Shown here in pieces: positions 1-7,839 of a stretch of DNA of 64,000 nt (its first letter is position 1; every line of letters starts with the position of its first letter). Source of the DNA: Stenotrophomonas maltophilia (lineage in GTDB: Bacteria; Pseudomonadota; Gammaproteobacteria; Xanthomonadales; Xanthomonadaceae); assembly GCF_013464485.1 (NCBI RefSeq), contig NZ_RAUX01000036.1, positions 1 through 64,000 of the forward strand. Reading direction: 5' to 3'. Made by a program: the position numbers and the translations under genes. The notes beneath the pieces were generated by a model. That model did no database searches and was not told where the DNA came from. It saw only the letters and a list, made by a program, of their open reading frames with translations.

Positions 1-35
1 CGGGGCGGGGCGGGGCGGGAGGCATGGAGGAGGAC
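1..35. other. G-rich tandem tract at window edge
   Basis: Four CGGG(G/A) units in tandem follow the MFS gene. On the minus strand an ATG at position 25 opens a short proline-rich frame that runs off the window. It could be the start of a third operon gene, such as a HlyD-type adaptor, but no ribosome binding site is visible and too little sequence is present to decide. Confidence 0.25.
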
Positions 36-1709
36 TCAGCGGGGCGTGGCCGGCGTGGCCGCAGCGGGGGAAGTGGGGTGGCGCTTGCGCCATTGCTTGA
101 GCACGGCGGTGCGCAGCGACAGCAGCAGCAACCAGCCCAGGAAGCCGATCGCCAGCCAACCGCTCAGCGTGAACACATCATTGAAGCCACGCACGTTGGC
201 TTCGCGGCGCGTGGTCTGCGCCAGCTGCGCGCTGCCCTGCGCGCTGCGCAGCACCGGGTCGGTGATCTGTGCGCTGTACAGCTGCTGCTGGAGGCGCAGG
301 CGTTGTGCCACCACCGGGTCGGCCGGGTCGAGCTGGCTGGTCAATGCACTGGAGTACAGCTGCTCGCGGTGCAGCTGGAAGGTACCCAGCACCGCCGAAC
401 CGGCCAGGCCGCCCAGCGTCTGTGTGATCGACAGCGTCACCAGGAAGGTGATCATGTGGTCCACACCCTGCTTCAGCGCCGCGGAAATGCCGAGCATGAT
501 CAACGGGCCCATGAACATGCCGGCACCGACCGAGGCCAGGAACTGGCTGACATAGAAATCGTGCGGTCGATCCATGCTGGTGCGGTGCTGATCGAAGAAG
601 GCGGCAGCGCCGAGCAGCAGGATCGCCATCAGCAGCTGCGCGATCAGCCGCTTCGGGCCGAAGGTCAGCGAGGCACCGGCGATGCCGGTGACCACGCCCG
701 CGAGGATCACTACGAACAGCGGGCGCATCTGGTCCGGGCCCATGCCCAGCGTGCGCATCAGGTTGACCACGCCATAGGACTGTTCGGTGGTCAGGAAGCG
801 GATCAGGAACGCGCCGACGATGAAGTGCAGCACCGGCAACTTCGACAGCCAGCGGATCTGCAGCAGCGGATTGCGCCGGTAGTGTTCGATGATGAAGGCA
901 GTGGTGGAGAGCACGATCGAGGCGACCAGCGCCCAGCCCAGCCATGGCGTGTTGAGCCACCAGCGGGTGTAGCCCTGCGCCAGCACGATCACCAGCAGCG
1001 CGACAGCCGGCGCAAGCAGGGCGAAGGTGAGGAAGTCCAGTGGCTCGAAGGCTTTCACCTGGATGCCGGGCGGCAGCTTCAGCACCACCACTGCCGCGAA
1101 CGCGCACAGGGCCAGCCCGGCTTCAAACGAGTAGAGCTGGTGCCACTGGCCGGTATCGACCAGGCCCGGCGAGACGATCCAGGCGATCGGCACCGCCAGC
1201 TGCGAGAGGCCCACGCCAACCACCAGCAGATTGCCGGTGAACCGTCGTGGCAGCGCCTGCAGCATGTACAGCGTGCCCAGTGTCGAACAGGCGGCGCCAG
1301 CGAAGCCGCTGGCGGCACGGGTCAGCATCGTGGTCTCGAAGCTGCCAACGAACAGGTGCAGCACCGCCAGTGCTGCGTACAGGCCCAGGCCGATCTCGGC
1401 GAACAGGCGGATGCCGTACTGCTGGCGGAACTTGAAGGCCAGCAGGTTGGCCGTGACGTTGACCATTGCATAGGCCGCCACCAGCCAGCTGCCCTGGGTC
1501 GGCGTCAGTGCCAGCTGGCCCTGCAGGAAGGGCAGGTTGGCGGTGACCAGTGCATTGCCAAGACCGCCGGTAATCGCCACCAGCAGCGACACCAGTGCAT
1601 AGGCCACGCGTCGATACGGTGGGTGCCAGGGCATCGACGCCGAACCGGGCATGGTCGGCTTCTCGTGCTCCTCCCAATCCGGAACCGGCTTCAGATACGG
1701 CTGGACCAT
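36..1709 (-). CDS. MFS multidrug exporter, DHA2 (EmrB/QacA-like)
   Basis: An integral inner-membrane protein of 557 residues that probably exports drugs or toxic compounds by proton antiport. About 14 hydrophobic segments begin near residue 35, after a short hydrophilic N-terminus. The length and the periplasmic loop before the last segment fit the DHA2 (14-TM) branch that pairs with HlyD-type adaptors. The chosen ATG overlaps the stop of the TetR gene by one base (TGATG), so the two are translationally coupled. A frame extension upstream of this ATG lies inside the tetR coding region and is not credible. The substrate cannot be read from sequence. Control by the adjacent TetR protein is very likely. 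Confidence 0.88.
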   Translation of the reverse strand: MVQPYLKPVPDWEEHEKPTMPGSASMPWHPPYRRVAYALVSLLVAITGGLGNALVTANLPFLQGQLALTPTQGSWLVAAYAMVNVTANLLAFKFRQQYGIRLFAEIGLGLYAALAVLHLFVGSFETTMLTRAASGFAGAACSTLGTLYMLQALPRRFTGNLLVVGVGLSQLAVPIAWIVSPGLVDTGQWHQLYSFEAGLALCAFAAVVVLKLPPGIQVKAFEPLDFLTFALLAPAVALLVIVLAQGYTRWWLNTPWLGWALVASIVLSTTAFIIEHYRRNPLLQIRWLSKLPVLHFIVGAFLIRFLTTEQSYGVVNLMRTLGMGPDQMRPLFVVILAGVVTGIAGASLTFGPKRLIAQLLMAILLLGAAAFFDQHRTSMDRPHDFYVSQFLASVGAGMFMGPLIMLGISAALKQGVDHMITFLVTLSITQTLGGLAGSAVLGTFQLHREQLYSSALTSQLDPADPVVAQRLRLQQQLYSAQITDPVLRSAQGSAQLAQTTRREANVRGFNDVFTLSGWLAIGFLGWLLLLSLRTAVLKQWRKRHPTSPAAATPATPR

Positions 1710-2275
1710 CAGCGGGCCTCGCTGGTTGCTCCCTGGAGACCCCCGCGCAGCAGCTGCAGGGCACGCCCGGCCAGGTGGGCGCGCTCGTCGCGGGTCTTGC
1801 CGCGCAGGGCTGCGCCCAGCATGCCCGAGATCAGTGAAATGTCCGTCTTCTCCAGGTCGGCACGGCACAGTCCGGCGGCCTTGGCACGGGCGATCGGTGC
1901 TTCCAGCAGATCGCGCACGGTCTCGCGCGCGGTGCGCATGGCTGGCACGTCCGAATCCACCGCGCGCCAGTAATCGGCCAATGCCGGCGAATCGATGATG
2001 CGCTGGGCCATGCCTTCGAACACCTCGAACAGGGCATCGTCGCGGTCGCCGAGCTGCTCGACCTGGCGCCGGATACGGTCGACCGTACGTTGCAGCAGTG
2101 CCTGGATCAGCGCGGTGCGGTCGGGGAAGTTGCGGTACAGGGTGGCGCGGCCCACCTGGGCGCGTTCGACCACCAGGTCCAGCGGGGCGGTGACACCGTG
2201 TTGGCCGAACACATGATCGGCGGCGTCGAGGATGAGGGCACGGCGGGCAGCAGCATCGGCACGTTGGGCAGTCAT
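1709..2275 (-). CDS. TetR-family transcriptional repressor
   Basis: A 188-residue DNA-binding repressor. The N-terminal helix-turn-helix spans about residues 10-55, with the family pattern ending in VGRATLYRNFPDRTALI. The C-terminal two thirds is the variable helical ligand-binding domain. The ATG at MTAQRADAAARR sits just downstream of a perfect palindrome, which supports this start over longer in-frame extensions that would run across that palindrome. It is the first gene of an operon with the MFS exporter, the usual arrangement for a ligand-relieved efflux repressor. The ligand is unknown. Confidence 0.9.
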   Translation of the reverse strand: MTAQRADAAARRALILDAADHVFGQHGVTAPLDLVVERAQVGRATLYRNFPDRTALIQALLQRTVDRIRRQVEQLGDRDDALFEVFEGMAQRIIDSPALADYWRAVDSDVPAMRTARETVRDLLEAPIARAKAAGLCRADLEKTDISLISGMLGAALRGKTRDERAHLAGRALQLLRGGLQGATSEAR

Positions 2276-2285
2276 GGAATTATTT

Positions 2286-2303
2286 TCGGACAAAAGTGTC
2301 CGA
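2286..2303. promoter_or_regulatory. Probable TetR operator
   Basis: TCGGACA-AAAG-TGTCCGA is a perfect 7-bp inverted repeat ten bases upstream of the tetR start codon. Symmetric sites of this size in this position are typical TetR autorepression operators. Another GGACA half-site lies near 2330. Confidence 0.75.
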
Positions 2304-2389
2304 TTGGCGAGACTTTGAGTGACGGGATTGTCCGCTTGTTGTGGTACGCACATCTTTGTGACGAATGCGTGATGGATGCTGCACAAAGA

Positions 2390-2413
2390 GATGGGGGCCA
2401 GAAGGCCCCCATC
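2390..2413. terminator. Strong hairpin between TonB receptor and tetR
   Basis: GATGGGGGCC-AGAA-GGCCCCCATC is a perfect 10-bp stem with a four-base loop. No long T-run follows on either strand. It lies downstream of the minus-strand receptor gene, so a terminator or mRNA 3'-end stabiliser role is plausible. Confidence 0.5.
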
Positions 2414-2427
2414 GGATCTGCTTGCAT

Positions 2428-2495
2428 TGGATCCACGCCATGCGTGGGCTGAGGCTGGGGTCAGAACCCATTCCTCTGGAATGGGATCCGACTCC
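2428..2495. repeat. Degenerate SMAG palindrome and a GGGGTC-type hairpin
   Basis: A SMAG-like GGATCCACGCCATGCGTGG core is followed by an imperfect palindrome at 2457-2495. Its inner stem CCCATTCC-TCT-GGAATGGG is perfect and its outer arms GGGGTC/GACTCC are nearly so. Both resemble intergenic palindromes of the genus. No gene is seen between 2276 and 2504. Confidence 0.6.
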
Positions 2496-2504
2496 ACTAC
2501 GCGA

Positions 2505-4715
2505 TCAGAAGAACGCGCGGATGCCGAATGCGACACCACGGCCCGGCAGCGGCGAGTAATCACGCAGCAACGAGGTATGCGGACGCACTTCGCGGTTGGT
2601 CAGGTTGCTGCCATCCAGGAACACCTCGTAGCTGTTGCTCGCGTTGCGATCCCAGCGGTAGGCCAGATGCGCGTCTACCAGGGTGTAGCCGTCGCTCGGC
2701 GCTTCGTTCTGGGCGACATCCTTCTGGCGGCTGTAGCGGACCGCACCGACCGAGGCGCGCCAGCCGTCCTTCGACCAGCGCAGGTCGGCGCCGACGCGGG
2801 CCGGGGCGATGCGCGGCAGGTAGCCGGTGTTGGCCAGCTCCACGCTGTAGTTGTGGTTGTGGTCGCCATGCGGCACGGCGATGTCGAGGTTGCGGCTGCC
2901 GTTGCCATCCAGCTTGGCCTTCACGTAGTCGCCGAACACGCGCAGGTCCCAATCACCGGCGCCGCCTTCGAACAGGTGCACCAGCGCTTCGGCTTCGGCA
3001 CCGCGGAACACCGCATCCTGCTGCGTCCAGGCACGAACCGGCAGGCCCTCGGTGACGCCGGTGTCGGCCAGGTAGATGAAGTCCTTGAACCTGGTCTGGT
3101 AGACCGACGCGGAGAAGTCCAGGCGTTCGCTGTGGGTGTGGATACCCAGTTCCACGCGCTGGCCGCGTTCGGTCTTCAGGTTGGCGTCGCCGATTTCCAG
3201 CGAGCGGGTGGCGATGTGCGCGCCGGCGGCATACAGCTCTTCGTTGGTCGGTGCACGCTCGGAGCTGTCCACGCCGATGCGCAGGTCGACGGTGTCGTTG
3301 AGCTTCCAGATGCCGGCCGCAGACAGGTTGGTGGCGCCGAAGGTGCGGCGGCGATAGTCACCGGTCGGGTCCAGCTTGACCTGGTCGTGGCGGCCGCCCA
3401 GTTCCAGCTTGAACGGGCCGAACTGCTTTTCCTGCAGTACGAACAGGCCGATGTTCTTCGTGCTGGTATCCGGTACGAATGCTTCTTCGCCCTTGGCGCC
3501 GAAATCACTGTTGCCGAACTGCAGGCCGAAGGCGCCATCCCAGCCGCCGATCTGCTGCTGCACTGCTTCCAGGCGTGCCTCGATGCCACGGTTGGTGAAA
3601 CGGGTGGACGGCGTGCCGGCCTCAAGCTCCACGTGCTCGTAGTCGGTGTAGGCCACGCGTGCGTTGATGTTCTTCAGGAACGAGACCGGGTTGTAGATGC
3701 CGGCCTTGGTTTCGAAGCGGTTCTGCACCATGTCGATGCGCACGTCATGCTCGTCACCGCCTTCTTCTTCGTCGCCATGGTCGTGACCGTGGTCATGGCC
3801 ATGATCATCACCATCGGCGTGCACGTGCGCGCCATTGGGAATGCCATAGTTGGTGCGGTAGGTGCTGGCCGACACGCCGAAGTAGCCGCCTTCGCCCAGC
3901 CAGGTGGCGCCGACGCCACCGGCGCGGGTACGGATCGAACTGTTGTCCAGCCGGCCGCGGCGCGGCTCTTCGCCCTCGGCCGCGTCGTGATCGTGGTCGT
4001 GATCGTGGTCATGGTGATCTTCCAGGCCGTCGATCACCGCGTAGCCGGGGATGCGGTAGTCGTCGCCATTGCGCACCAGGCCGTCCACGTGCAGCACGAC
4101 ATTGCCGCTGACGCCATCGAGGCGGAACATGCCGCTGCGCTCGTTGTTCACCGAATTGCCGCGCAGTTCGGCGCGGCCGCTGAGCGGGCGCTCCGGCAGA
4201 TCGCGCGCGATGCGGCCATCGACCACGTTGACCGCACCACCGATTGCACCGCTGCCGAACAGCAGCGTGGCCGGACCTTTCAGTACTTCGATCTGGTCGG
4301 CCAGGAACGGCTCGATGCTGGTGGCATGGTCAGCGCTGACGGTAGAGGCGTCCATGTTGCCCATGCCGTTGGACAGCACGGCTACGCGTGGGCCTTCCTG
4401 GCCACGGATGATCGGGCGGCCTACGCCGGGGCCGAAGAAGGTGCTCTGCACGCCCGGCAGCTTGGCCACGGTATCGCCGAGGGTGCCTGCCTTCTGCTCA
4501 TCCAGACGCTCACCTGCCAGGACCTCCACCGGGCGCGCCAGCGATTCGGCGTCACCCTGCAGCGGCGAAGCGGTGACCTGCACCGACGACAGTTCAGTCA
4601 GGTGGCGGTCACGATGGGAACCGTCTTCGCTGGCGGCGAAGGCAACGGTCGGAAGCAGGGCGGTGAGGGCCAGGGCGAGGGAATGCGGCTTCAACCGCAG
4701 GGTACGGGCGGGCAT
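2505..4715 (-). CDS. TonB-dependent receptor, probable zinc uptake (ZnuD-like)
   Basis: A 736-residue outer-membrane receptor. A signal peptide ends near residue 28. A plug domain covers about 50-170, with the conserved PIIRGQEGPRVAVL and VLKGPATLLFGSGAIGG motifs, and a 22-strand barrel ends in the terminal aromatic IRAFF. Two histidine/aspartate-rich stretches at about 233-244 and 297-324 resemble the metal-capturing loops of ZnuD-type zinc receptors. A zinc-repressor-like box lies in the divergent promoter shared with a MerC-like membrane protein. The zinc specificity is inferred from these histidine loops and that box; copper or nickel remain possible. Confidence 0.87.
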   Translation of the reverse strand: MPARTLRLKPHSLALALTALLPTVAFAASEDGSHRDRHLTELSSVQVTASPLQGDAESLARPVEVLAGERLDEQKAGTLGDTVAKLPGVQSTFFGPGVGRPIIRGQEGPRVAVLSNGMGNMDASTVSADHATSIEPFLADQIEVLKGPATLLFGSGAIGGAVNVVDGRIARDLPERPLSGRAELRGNSVNNERSGMFRLDGVSGNVVLHVDGLVRNGDDYRIPGYAVIDGLEDHHDHDHDHDHDAAEGEEPRRGRLDNSSIRTRAGGVGATWLGEGGYFGVSASTYRTNYGIPNGAHVHADGDDHGHDHGHDHGDEEEGGDEHDVRIDMVQNRFETKAGIYNPVSFLKNINARVAYTDYEHVELEAGTPSTRFTNRGIEARLEAVQQQIGGWDGAFGLQFGNSDFGAKGEEAFVPDTSTKNIGLFVLQEKQFGPFKLELGGRHDQVKLDPTGDYRRRTFGATNLSAAGIWKLNDTVDLRIGVDSSERAPTNEELYAAGAHIATRSLEIGDANLKTERGQRVELGIHTHSERLDFSASVYQTRFKDFIYLADTGVTEGLPVRAWTQQDAVFRGAEAEALVHLFEGGAGDWDLRVFGDYVKAKLDGNGSRNLDIAVPHGDHNHNYSVELANTGYLPRIAPARVGADLRWSKDGWRASVGAVRYSRQKDVAQNEAPSDGYTLVDAHLAYRWDRNASNSYEVFLDGSNLTNREVRPHTSLLRDYSPLPGRGVAFGIRAFF

Positions 4716-4726
4716 GGGTAAGTCCT

Positions 4727-4743
4727 TTGTTACACTGTATCAA
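4727..4743. promoter_or_regulatory. Imperfect palindrome at the receptor start
   Basis: TTGTTACACTGTATCAA is a 17-bp near-palindrome (7 of 8 pairs) 12 bases upstream of the receptor ATG. It may be a second metalloregulator site. Confidence 0.4.
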
Positions 4744-4804
4744 TCGCTGGGCGCACGCATCCCGTCGGCGGGACAGGGGGAGGGAAACCGTGCGGGTCGG
4801 GAAG

Positions 4805-4831
4805 GGATGTTATATTATTCCATAACGATTC
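4805..4831. promoter_or_regulatory. Zur-box-like operator between receptor and MerC gene
   Basis: GATGTTATATTATTCCATAAC is an AT-rich imperfect palindrome in otherwise GC-rich DNA. It closely resembles the gammaproteobacterial Zur consensus built on TGTTATA-N-TATAACA. Its position between the two divergent genes would allow one repressor to control both when zinc is plentiful. The assignment rests on motif resemblance only. Confidence 0.6.
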
Positions 4832-4850
4832 GCCGACCCTGCTGGAAGTC

Positions 4851-5264
4851 ATGTCCTTGTCCTCACGCCTGCGCCACCTGCTCGACCGCTTCGGCGCCAC
4901 TGGTTCGATGCTGTGCGCGGTGCATTGCGCGGTGATTCCTGTGCTGCTGGCCGCAGCGCCTTCGCTGGGCCTGTCGTTCTGGCTGAGCGACGGCGTGGAG
5001 CAGGCGCTGGTGGTGTTCGTGACCCTGCTGGGGCTGTTCAGCCTGGTCTGGGGCTACCGTCGCCACGGCGCCCTGCGTGCACTCGGTTTCCTCATCCCGG
5101 GCCTGGTCGCGCTGTGGGCCGGGGTGCTGTACGACCCGCTGCACCACAACGCGGTGCCGCACGCGGTGGTTATGACCATCGGCGGCCTGCTGGTGGGGGT
5201 CGCCCATCTGGTCAACCTGCGCCTGAACCACGGCCACGTGCACGACGCCAGCTGCGCGCACTAG
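4851..5264 (+). CDS. MerC-domain small inner-membrane protein
   Basis: A 137-residue protein with four hydrophobic segments. The first carries the Cys-x3-His-Cys pattern in SMLCAVHCAVIPVLL that is typical of MerC-domain proteins, and the tail is histidine-rich (NHGHVHDASCAH). MerC proteins were first known from mercury uptake, but lone chromosomal copies often sit beside zinc-regulated receptors. The divergent arrangement with a histidine-rich receptor and the shared Zur-like box suggests a role in zinc supply. The start codon lies only about 20 bases from the box, so the leader is short. Confidence 0.8.
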   Translation: MSLSSRLRHLLDRFGATGSMLCAVHCAVIPVLLAAAPSLGLSFWLSDGVEQALVVFVTLLGLFSLVWGYRRHGALRALGFLIPGLVALWAGVLYDPLHHNAVPHAVVMTIGGLLVGVAHLVNLRLNHGHVHDASCAH

Positions 5265-5374
5265 GCGCTCCGTGATAGGATTTTCGATCGTGCGCGGGGG
5301 CGCCCAGCAAGGCGGCCCCGCCGAACCCGTGTCAGTACGGGGTAACCAGATTTCACACTTGAGGAGTTGAAGAC

Positions 5375-5554
5375 ATGGGTAAGGGTGACCGCAAGACCGC
5401 CAAGGGCAAGCGCTACAACGCCAGCTACGGCAACGCCCGTTCGCACACTGCGAGCAAGGTCGCCGTAGGCGCCGCCGCCCCGGTTGCCAAGAAGACCGTG
5501 GCCAAGGCTCCGGCGAAGAAGGCTGTGGCGAAGAAGGCCGTCGCCAAGGCCTGA
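5375..5554 (+). CDS. Small ribosomal protein bTHX
   Basis: A 59-residue, very basic protein beginning MGKGDRKTAKGKRYNASYG and ending in alanine/lysine repeats (KKAVAKKAVAKA). The N-terminal half matches the Thx family, a small 30S-associated protein seen in Thermus and annotated in Xanthomonadaceae. A strong GAGGAG ribosome binding site lies nine bases before the ATG, and an intrinsic terminator follows within 25 bases, so it is a single-gene transcript. Confidence 0.85.
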   Translation: MGKGDRKTAKGKRYNASYGNARSHTASKVAVGAAAPVAKKTVAKAPAKKAVAKKAVAKA

Positions 5555-5576
5555 TCCGGCCCAGACCGGTTCAACG

Positions 5577-5607
5577 AAAAACGCGGCGCTTGGCGCCGCG
5601 TTTTTTT
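5577..5607 (+). terminator. Intrinsic terminator after bTHX
   Basis: The stem ACGCGGCGC / GCGCCGCGT is followed by seven T residues on the plus strand and preceded by a run of A. It could also work on the minus strand. Confidence 0.9.
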
Positions 5608-5619
5608 ATGCACGCTTCT

Positions 5620-5677
5620 GTAGAGCCGAGCCCATGCTCGGCTGGCGCAATGCAGCCGAGCGTGGGCTCGGCTCTAC
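5620..5677. repeat. SMAG palindrome pair, inverted
   Basis: GTAGAGCCGAGCCCATGCTC is followed about 11 bases later by the inverted copy ending GGCTCGGCTCTAC. This head-out dimer is the typical paired arrangement of SMAG elements. It lies between the bTHX terminator and the phosphodiesterase stop. Confidence 0.85.
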
Positions 5678-5684
5678 AATCGAA

Positions 5685-6935
5685 TCAGCGCAGGGTCTCC
5701 TTCAGCGTTTCCGGATTGCCGTCGTTCGGCGCGGCCGGCACCTGCAGCAGCTGCGCCAGCAGCGGGTAGACGTCGACGTTGTCGAAGCCATCGATCACCA
5801 GACCCTGGCGGAACGACGGGCCGCTGGCCACGAACACCGCACGCATCGACGGCAGTGCATTGTCGTAGCCGTGCGAGCCGCGATCCTGCTTGTCGCGCGT
5901 GGCGATCTTCTCGCGGTGCAGTGCATCCCAGCCTTCATCCATGGCGCAGATGATCGGCGGAACGCGCGGATGCGTGCCGTAGTGCCAGCGCGGCGGCAGG
6001 TTTTCCTTCTTCCAGCACTCGTAGTGTGCGTGGCGCCCAAGCAGGGCGCGCTCGGCCTCCACTTCACGGCCGGGCAGAGGGGCGAACCCGACCGACTGGC
6101 CCTGGCTGACATTGCGCGCGATGGCGGGGTCCACCATCGATTCGGTCGCGATCACGTGGCCGTCGGCCACGCTGGCCATGCCGTGGTCGGACACCACGAT
6201 CACGTTCGTGGTTGATGCCAGCCCACGCTGCTGCAGTCCGTCGAGTACCTGCCCGATGATCTGGTCGGCACGCACGATGGCGTCGGCGTACTGCTTCGAA
6301 TCCGGACCGTAGTGATGGCCGGCCTTGTCCACGTGTTCCATGTACAGCGTGGTCAGTCGCGGCGCATCGGCGTCGGTCTGTGCCAGCCAGTCGAGGACGA
6401 TGCCGGCGCGCTGTTCCAGCGGCTCCTTGCCATCGTATACACGCCACTGGCTGGGGCGCACGCCGCGGATCTCCGACTCGCTGCCCGGCCATGACGTGGT
6501 GGCCGAACGTACGCCGGCATTCTCAGCGCCGACCCAGATCGGTTCACCGCCCCACCAGGCACTGGTAGTGACCGCATCGCGGTTGCTCAGTTCAAAACGG
6601 CCCAGCGTGGCGTCGTCCATGCTGTTGTTGACGATGCCGTGGTGGTCCGGACGTAGGCCGGTGACGATCGTGTAGTGGTTGGGGAAGGTCAGCGAGGGGT
6701 ACGAAGGCGTCATCCAGCGCGCGCGGACGCCGCCGTCGATCAGTCGTTGCAGGTTCGGGGTCAGCCCGCGGTCCAGCGCATCGGCGCGCAGGCCGTCGAT
6801 GGAGATCAACAGCAGCTTCGGCGGCGCAGCTGTTGCAACAGCTGCGGGAACAGAGGCGGAAGGGGCGGGCGCGGTGGTGCAGGCGGCCAGTGGCAGCAGC
6901 AGCGCCAGCGCGCAGGTCAGGCGTACGGAAGTCAT
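5685..6935 (-). CDS. Lipoprotein nucleotide pyrophosphatase/phosphodiesterase (NPP, alkaline phosphatase superfamily)
   Basis: A 416-residue periplasmic or membrane-anchored hydrolase. The chosen ATG gives a lipoprotein signal with the lipobox LAAC near residue 19; a longer start would bury it. Metal and nucleophile motifs of the NPP family are visible: ISIDGLRADAL near 50, the threonine nucleophile in PSLTFPNHYTIVTG near 85, HVDKAGHHYG near 210, VVSDHGM near 250 and SHGYDN near 375. This resembles the Xanthomonas NPP that cleaves nucleotide phosphodiester bonds. The natural substrate is not determined. It is monocistronic. Confidence 0.88.
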   Translation of the reverse strand: MTSVRLTCALALLLPLAACTTAPAPSASVPAAVATAAPPKLLLISIDGLRADALDRGLTPNLQRLIDGGVRARWMTPSYPSLTFPNHYTIVTGLRPDHHGIVNNSMDDATLGRFELSNRDAVTTSAWWGGEPIWVGAENAGVRSATTSWPGSESEIRGVRPSQWRVYDGKEPLEQRAGIVLDWLAQTDADAPRLTTLYMEHVDKAGHHYGPDSKQYADAIVRADQIIGQVLDGLQQRGLASTTNVIVVSDHGMASVADGHVIATESMVDPAIARNVSQGQSVGFAPLPGREVEAERALLGRHAHYECWKKENLPPRWHYGTHPRVPPIICAMDEGWDALHREKIATRDKQDRGSHGYDNALPSMRAVFVASGPSFRQGLVIDGFDNVDVYPLLAQLLQVPAAPNDGNPETLKETLR

Positions 6936-7010
6936 CGCAACATCATAAGCGGCGGCAATGACGTGCCCAAGACACGCTGCACCGAAGGGCGCAGCGTGCC
7001 CGCGCATTTT

Positions 7011-7066
7011 CCCTTATCCCCGCGCCTGTCGGCGTGCCCCCTTCAACAACAAGGGGACTCTTCTCC
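7011..7066. repeat. Double-hairpin dispersed repeat, copy 1
   Basis: Two adjacent hairpins (GCGCC/GGCG and CCCCTT/AAGGGG) are followed by GACTCT. The same layout with different loops occurs near 47094 and 51684. It lies upstream of the phosphodiesterase gene. No gene is seen from 6936 to 7347; that gap is filled by this element, a SMAG pair and the three-way-junction repeat. Confidence 0.65.
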
Positions 7067-7085
7067 AGTCAGATTACAGACGTTT

Positions 7086-7137
7086 CCATCCACGCATGGC
7101 GTCGATCTACCGTGTCGACCAAGGTCGACACCTACCA
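7086..7137. repeat. Two adjacent SMAG palindromes
   Basis: ATCCACGCATGGCGTCGATC followed by TAC (the GTAG end inverted) is directly followed by GTGTCGACCAAGGTCGACAC and CTACC. They form the outer part of a composite unit with the element at 7163. Confidence 0.8.
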
Positions 7138-7162
7138 ACAGCCGCGGGAATCTGTCGAAGGT

Positions 7163-7260
7163 GGGGCGGTGTGGGTGGGCAGGACCGTTGGCGCCATGGA
7201 TGGCGCCATTGAGCCCCCATGCATGGGTTTACGGCGTGTCCTGCCCACCCACACCGCCCC
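7163..7260. repeat. Three-way-junction repeat, copy 1
   Basis: A perfect 23-bp inverted repeat (7163-7185 with 7238-7260) encloses two inner hairpins: GGCGCCAT-GG-ATGGCGCC at 7190-7207 and CCCATGCATGGG at 7216-7227. Copies occur at 9459-9556 (inverted) and 51448-51535. A short GACGTTGC tract and a GC hairpin (7321-7345) follow it and are also found next to the 9459 copy. Confidence 0.8.
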
Positions 7261-7347
7261 GCCCGATTCGTAGAAAATCAGAGCCGCATTGGCTCTTGAT
7301 CTTGACGTTGCCTCTGCGGGTGCCGGGCGCCGCCCGGCCAGCAACTC

Positions 7348-7839
7348 TCAGGCAAACAGCGGTGCCTGGCGTTGTTCCAGCCGGAGCAGCGCGGCCTTGG
7401 TTTCCAGACCACCACCGAAGCCTGTCAACGCGCCGTTGCTGCCGATCACGCGATGGCAGGGCAGGATGATCGGCAGCGGGTTGCGGCCGTTGGCAGCGCC
7501 GACTGCTCGGGTCGCACTGGGCTGGCCGAGGTGCTGCGCCAGCTGCAGGTAGCTCCAGGTCTGGCCGAACGGGATCAACGCCAGCGCCTGCCACACACGC
7601 AGCTGGAACGGCGTGCCACGTGGCGCGAGCACAAGGTCGAAGCTGTTGCGCTCGCCGTGCAGGAACTGCAGCAGCTGTTCGCGCGCCTCCGGCAGCGCCT
7701 CCGGCGCGTAGTGCCAGTCATCTCGTCCGCGTGCCGGATGGCGGTTTTCGGGGAACAGCACATGCGATAGGCCACGCTCGTCACCGGCGATGGTCAGCAC
7801 GCCGATCGGGCTGTCGAAACGATCAAACAACAGGGTCAT
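7348..7839 (-). CDS. ogt: Methylated-DNA--protein-cysteine methyltransferase (Ogt)
   Basis: A 163-residue suicide repair protein that moves alkyl groups from O6-alkylguanine to its own cysteine. The active site ILPCHRVIG, with cysteine near residue 131, and the preceding RAVGAANGRNPLPI helix are both intact. The RVWQAL helix of the DNA-binding domain is near 93. The ATG at MTLLFDRFD overlaps the stop of the upstream ada-alkA fusion gene by four bases, so the two are co-translated. Together they repair O-alkyl and N-alkyl lesions. Confidence 0.95.
   Translation of the reverse strand: MTLLFDRFDSPIGVLTIAGDERGLSHVLFPENRHPARGRDDWHYAPEALPEAREQLLQFLHGERNSFDLVLAPRGTPFQLRVWQALALIPFGQTWSYLQLAQHLGQPSATRAVGAANGRNPLPIILPCHRVIGSNGALTGFGGGLETKAALLRLEQRQAPLFA

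Noticed and set aside
24-1973. Long plus-strand open frame opposite the MFS exporter
   Set aside because: Gln/Arg/His-rich shadow of a GC-rich gene; the exporter on the minus strand has clear membrane segments.
3750-4020. Tandem repeat of GTGATCGTGG/CATGG-type units
   Set aside because: It encodes the His/Asp loops of the receptor, so it is coding low complexity and not a separate repeat element.
2376-4721. Long plus-strand open frame opposite the TonB receptor
   Set aside because: It mirrors the receptor gene, has no domain motifs and no ribosome binding site; the receptor has signal peptide, plug and barrel features.
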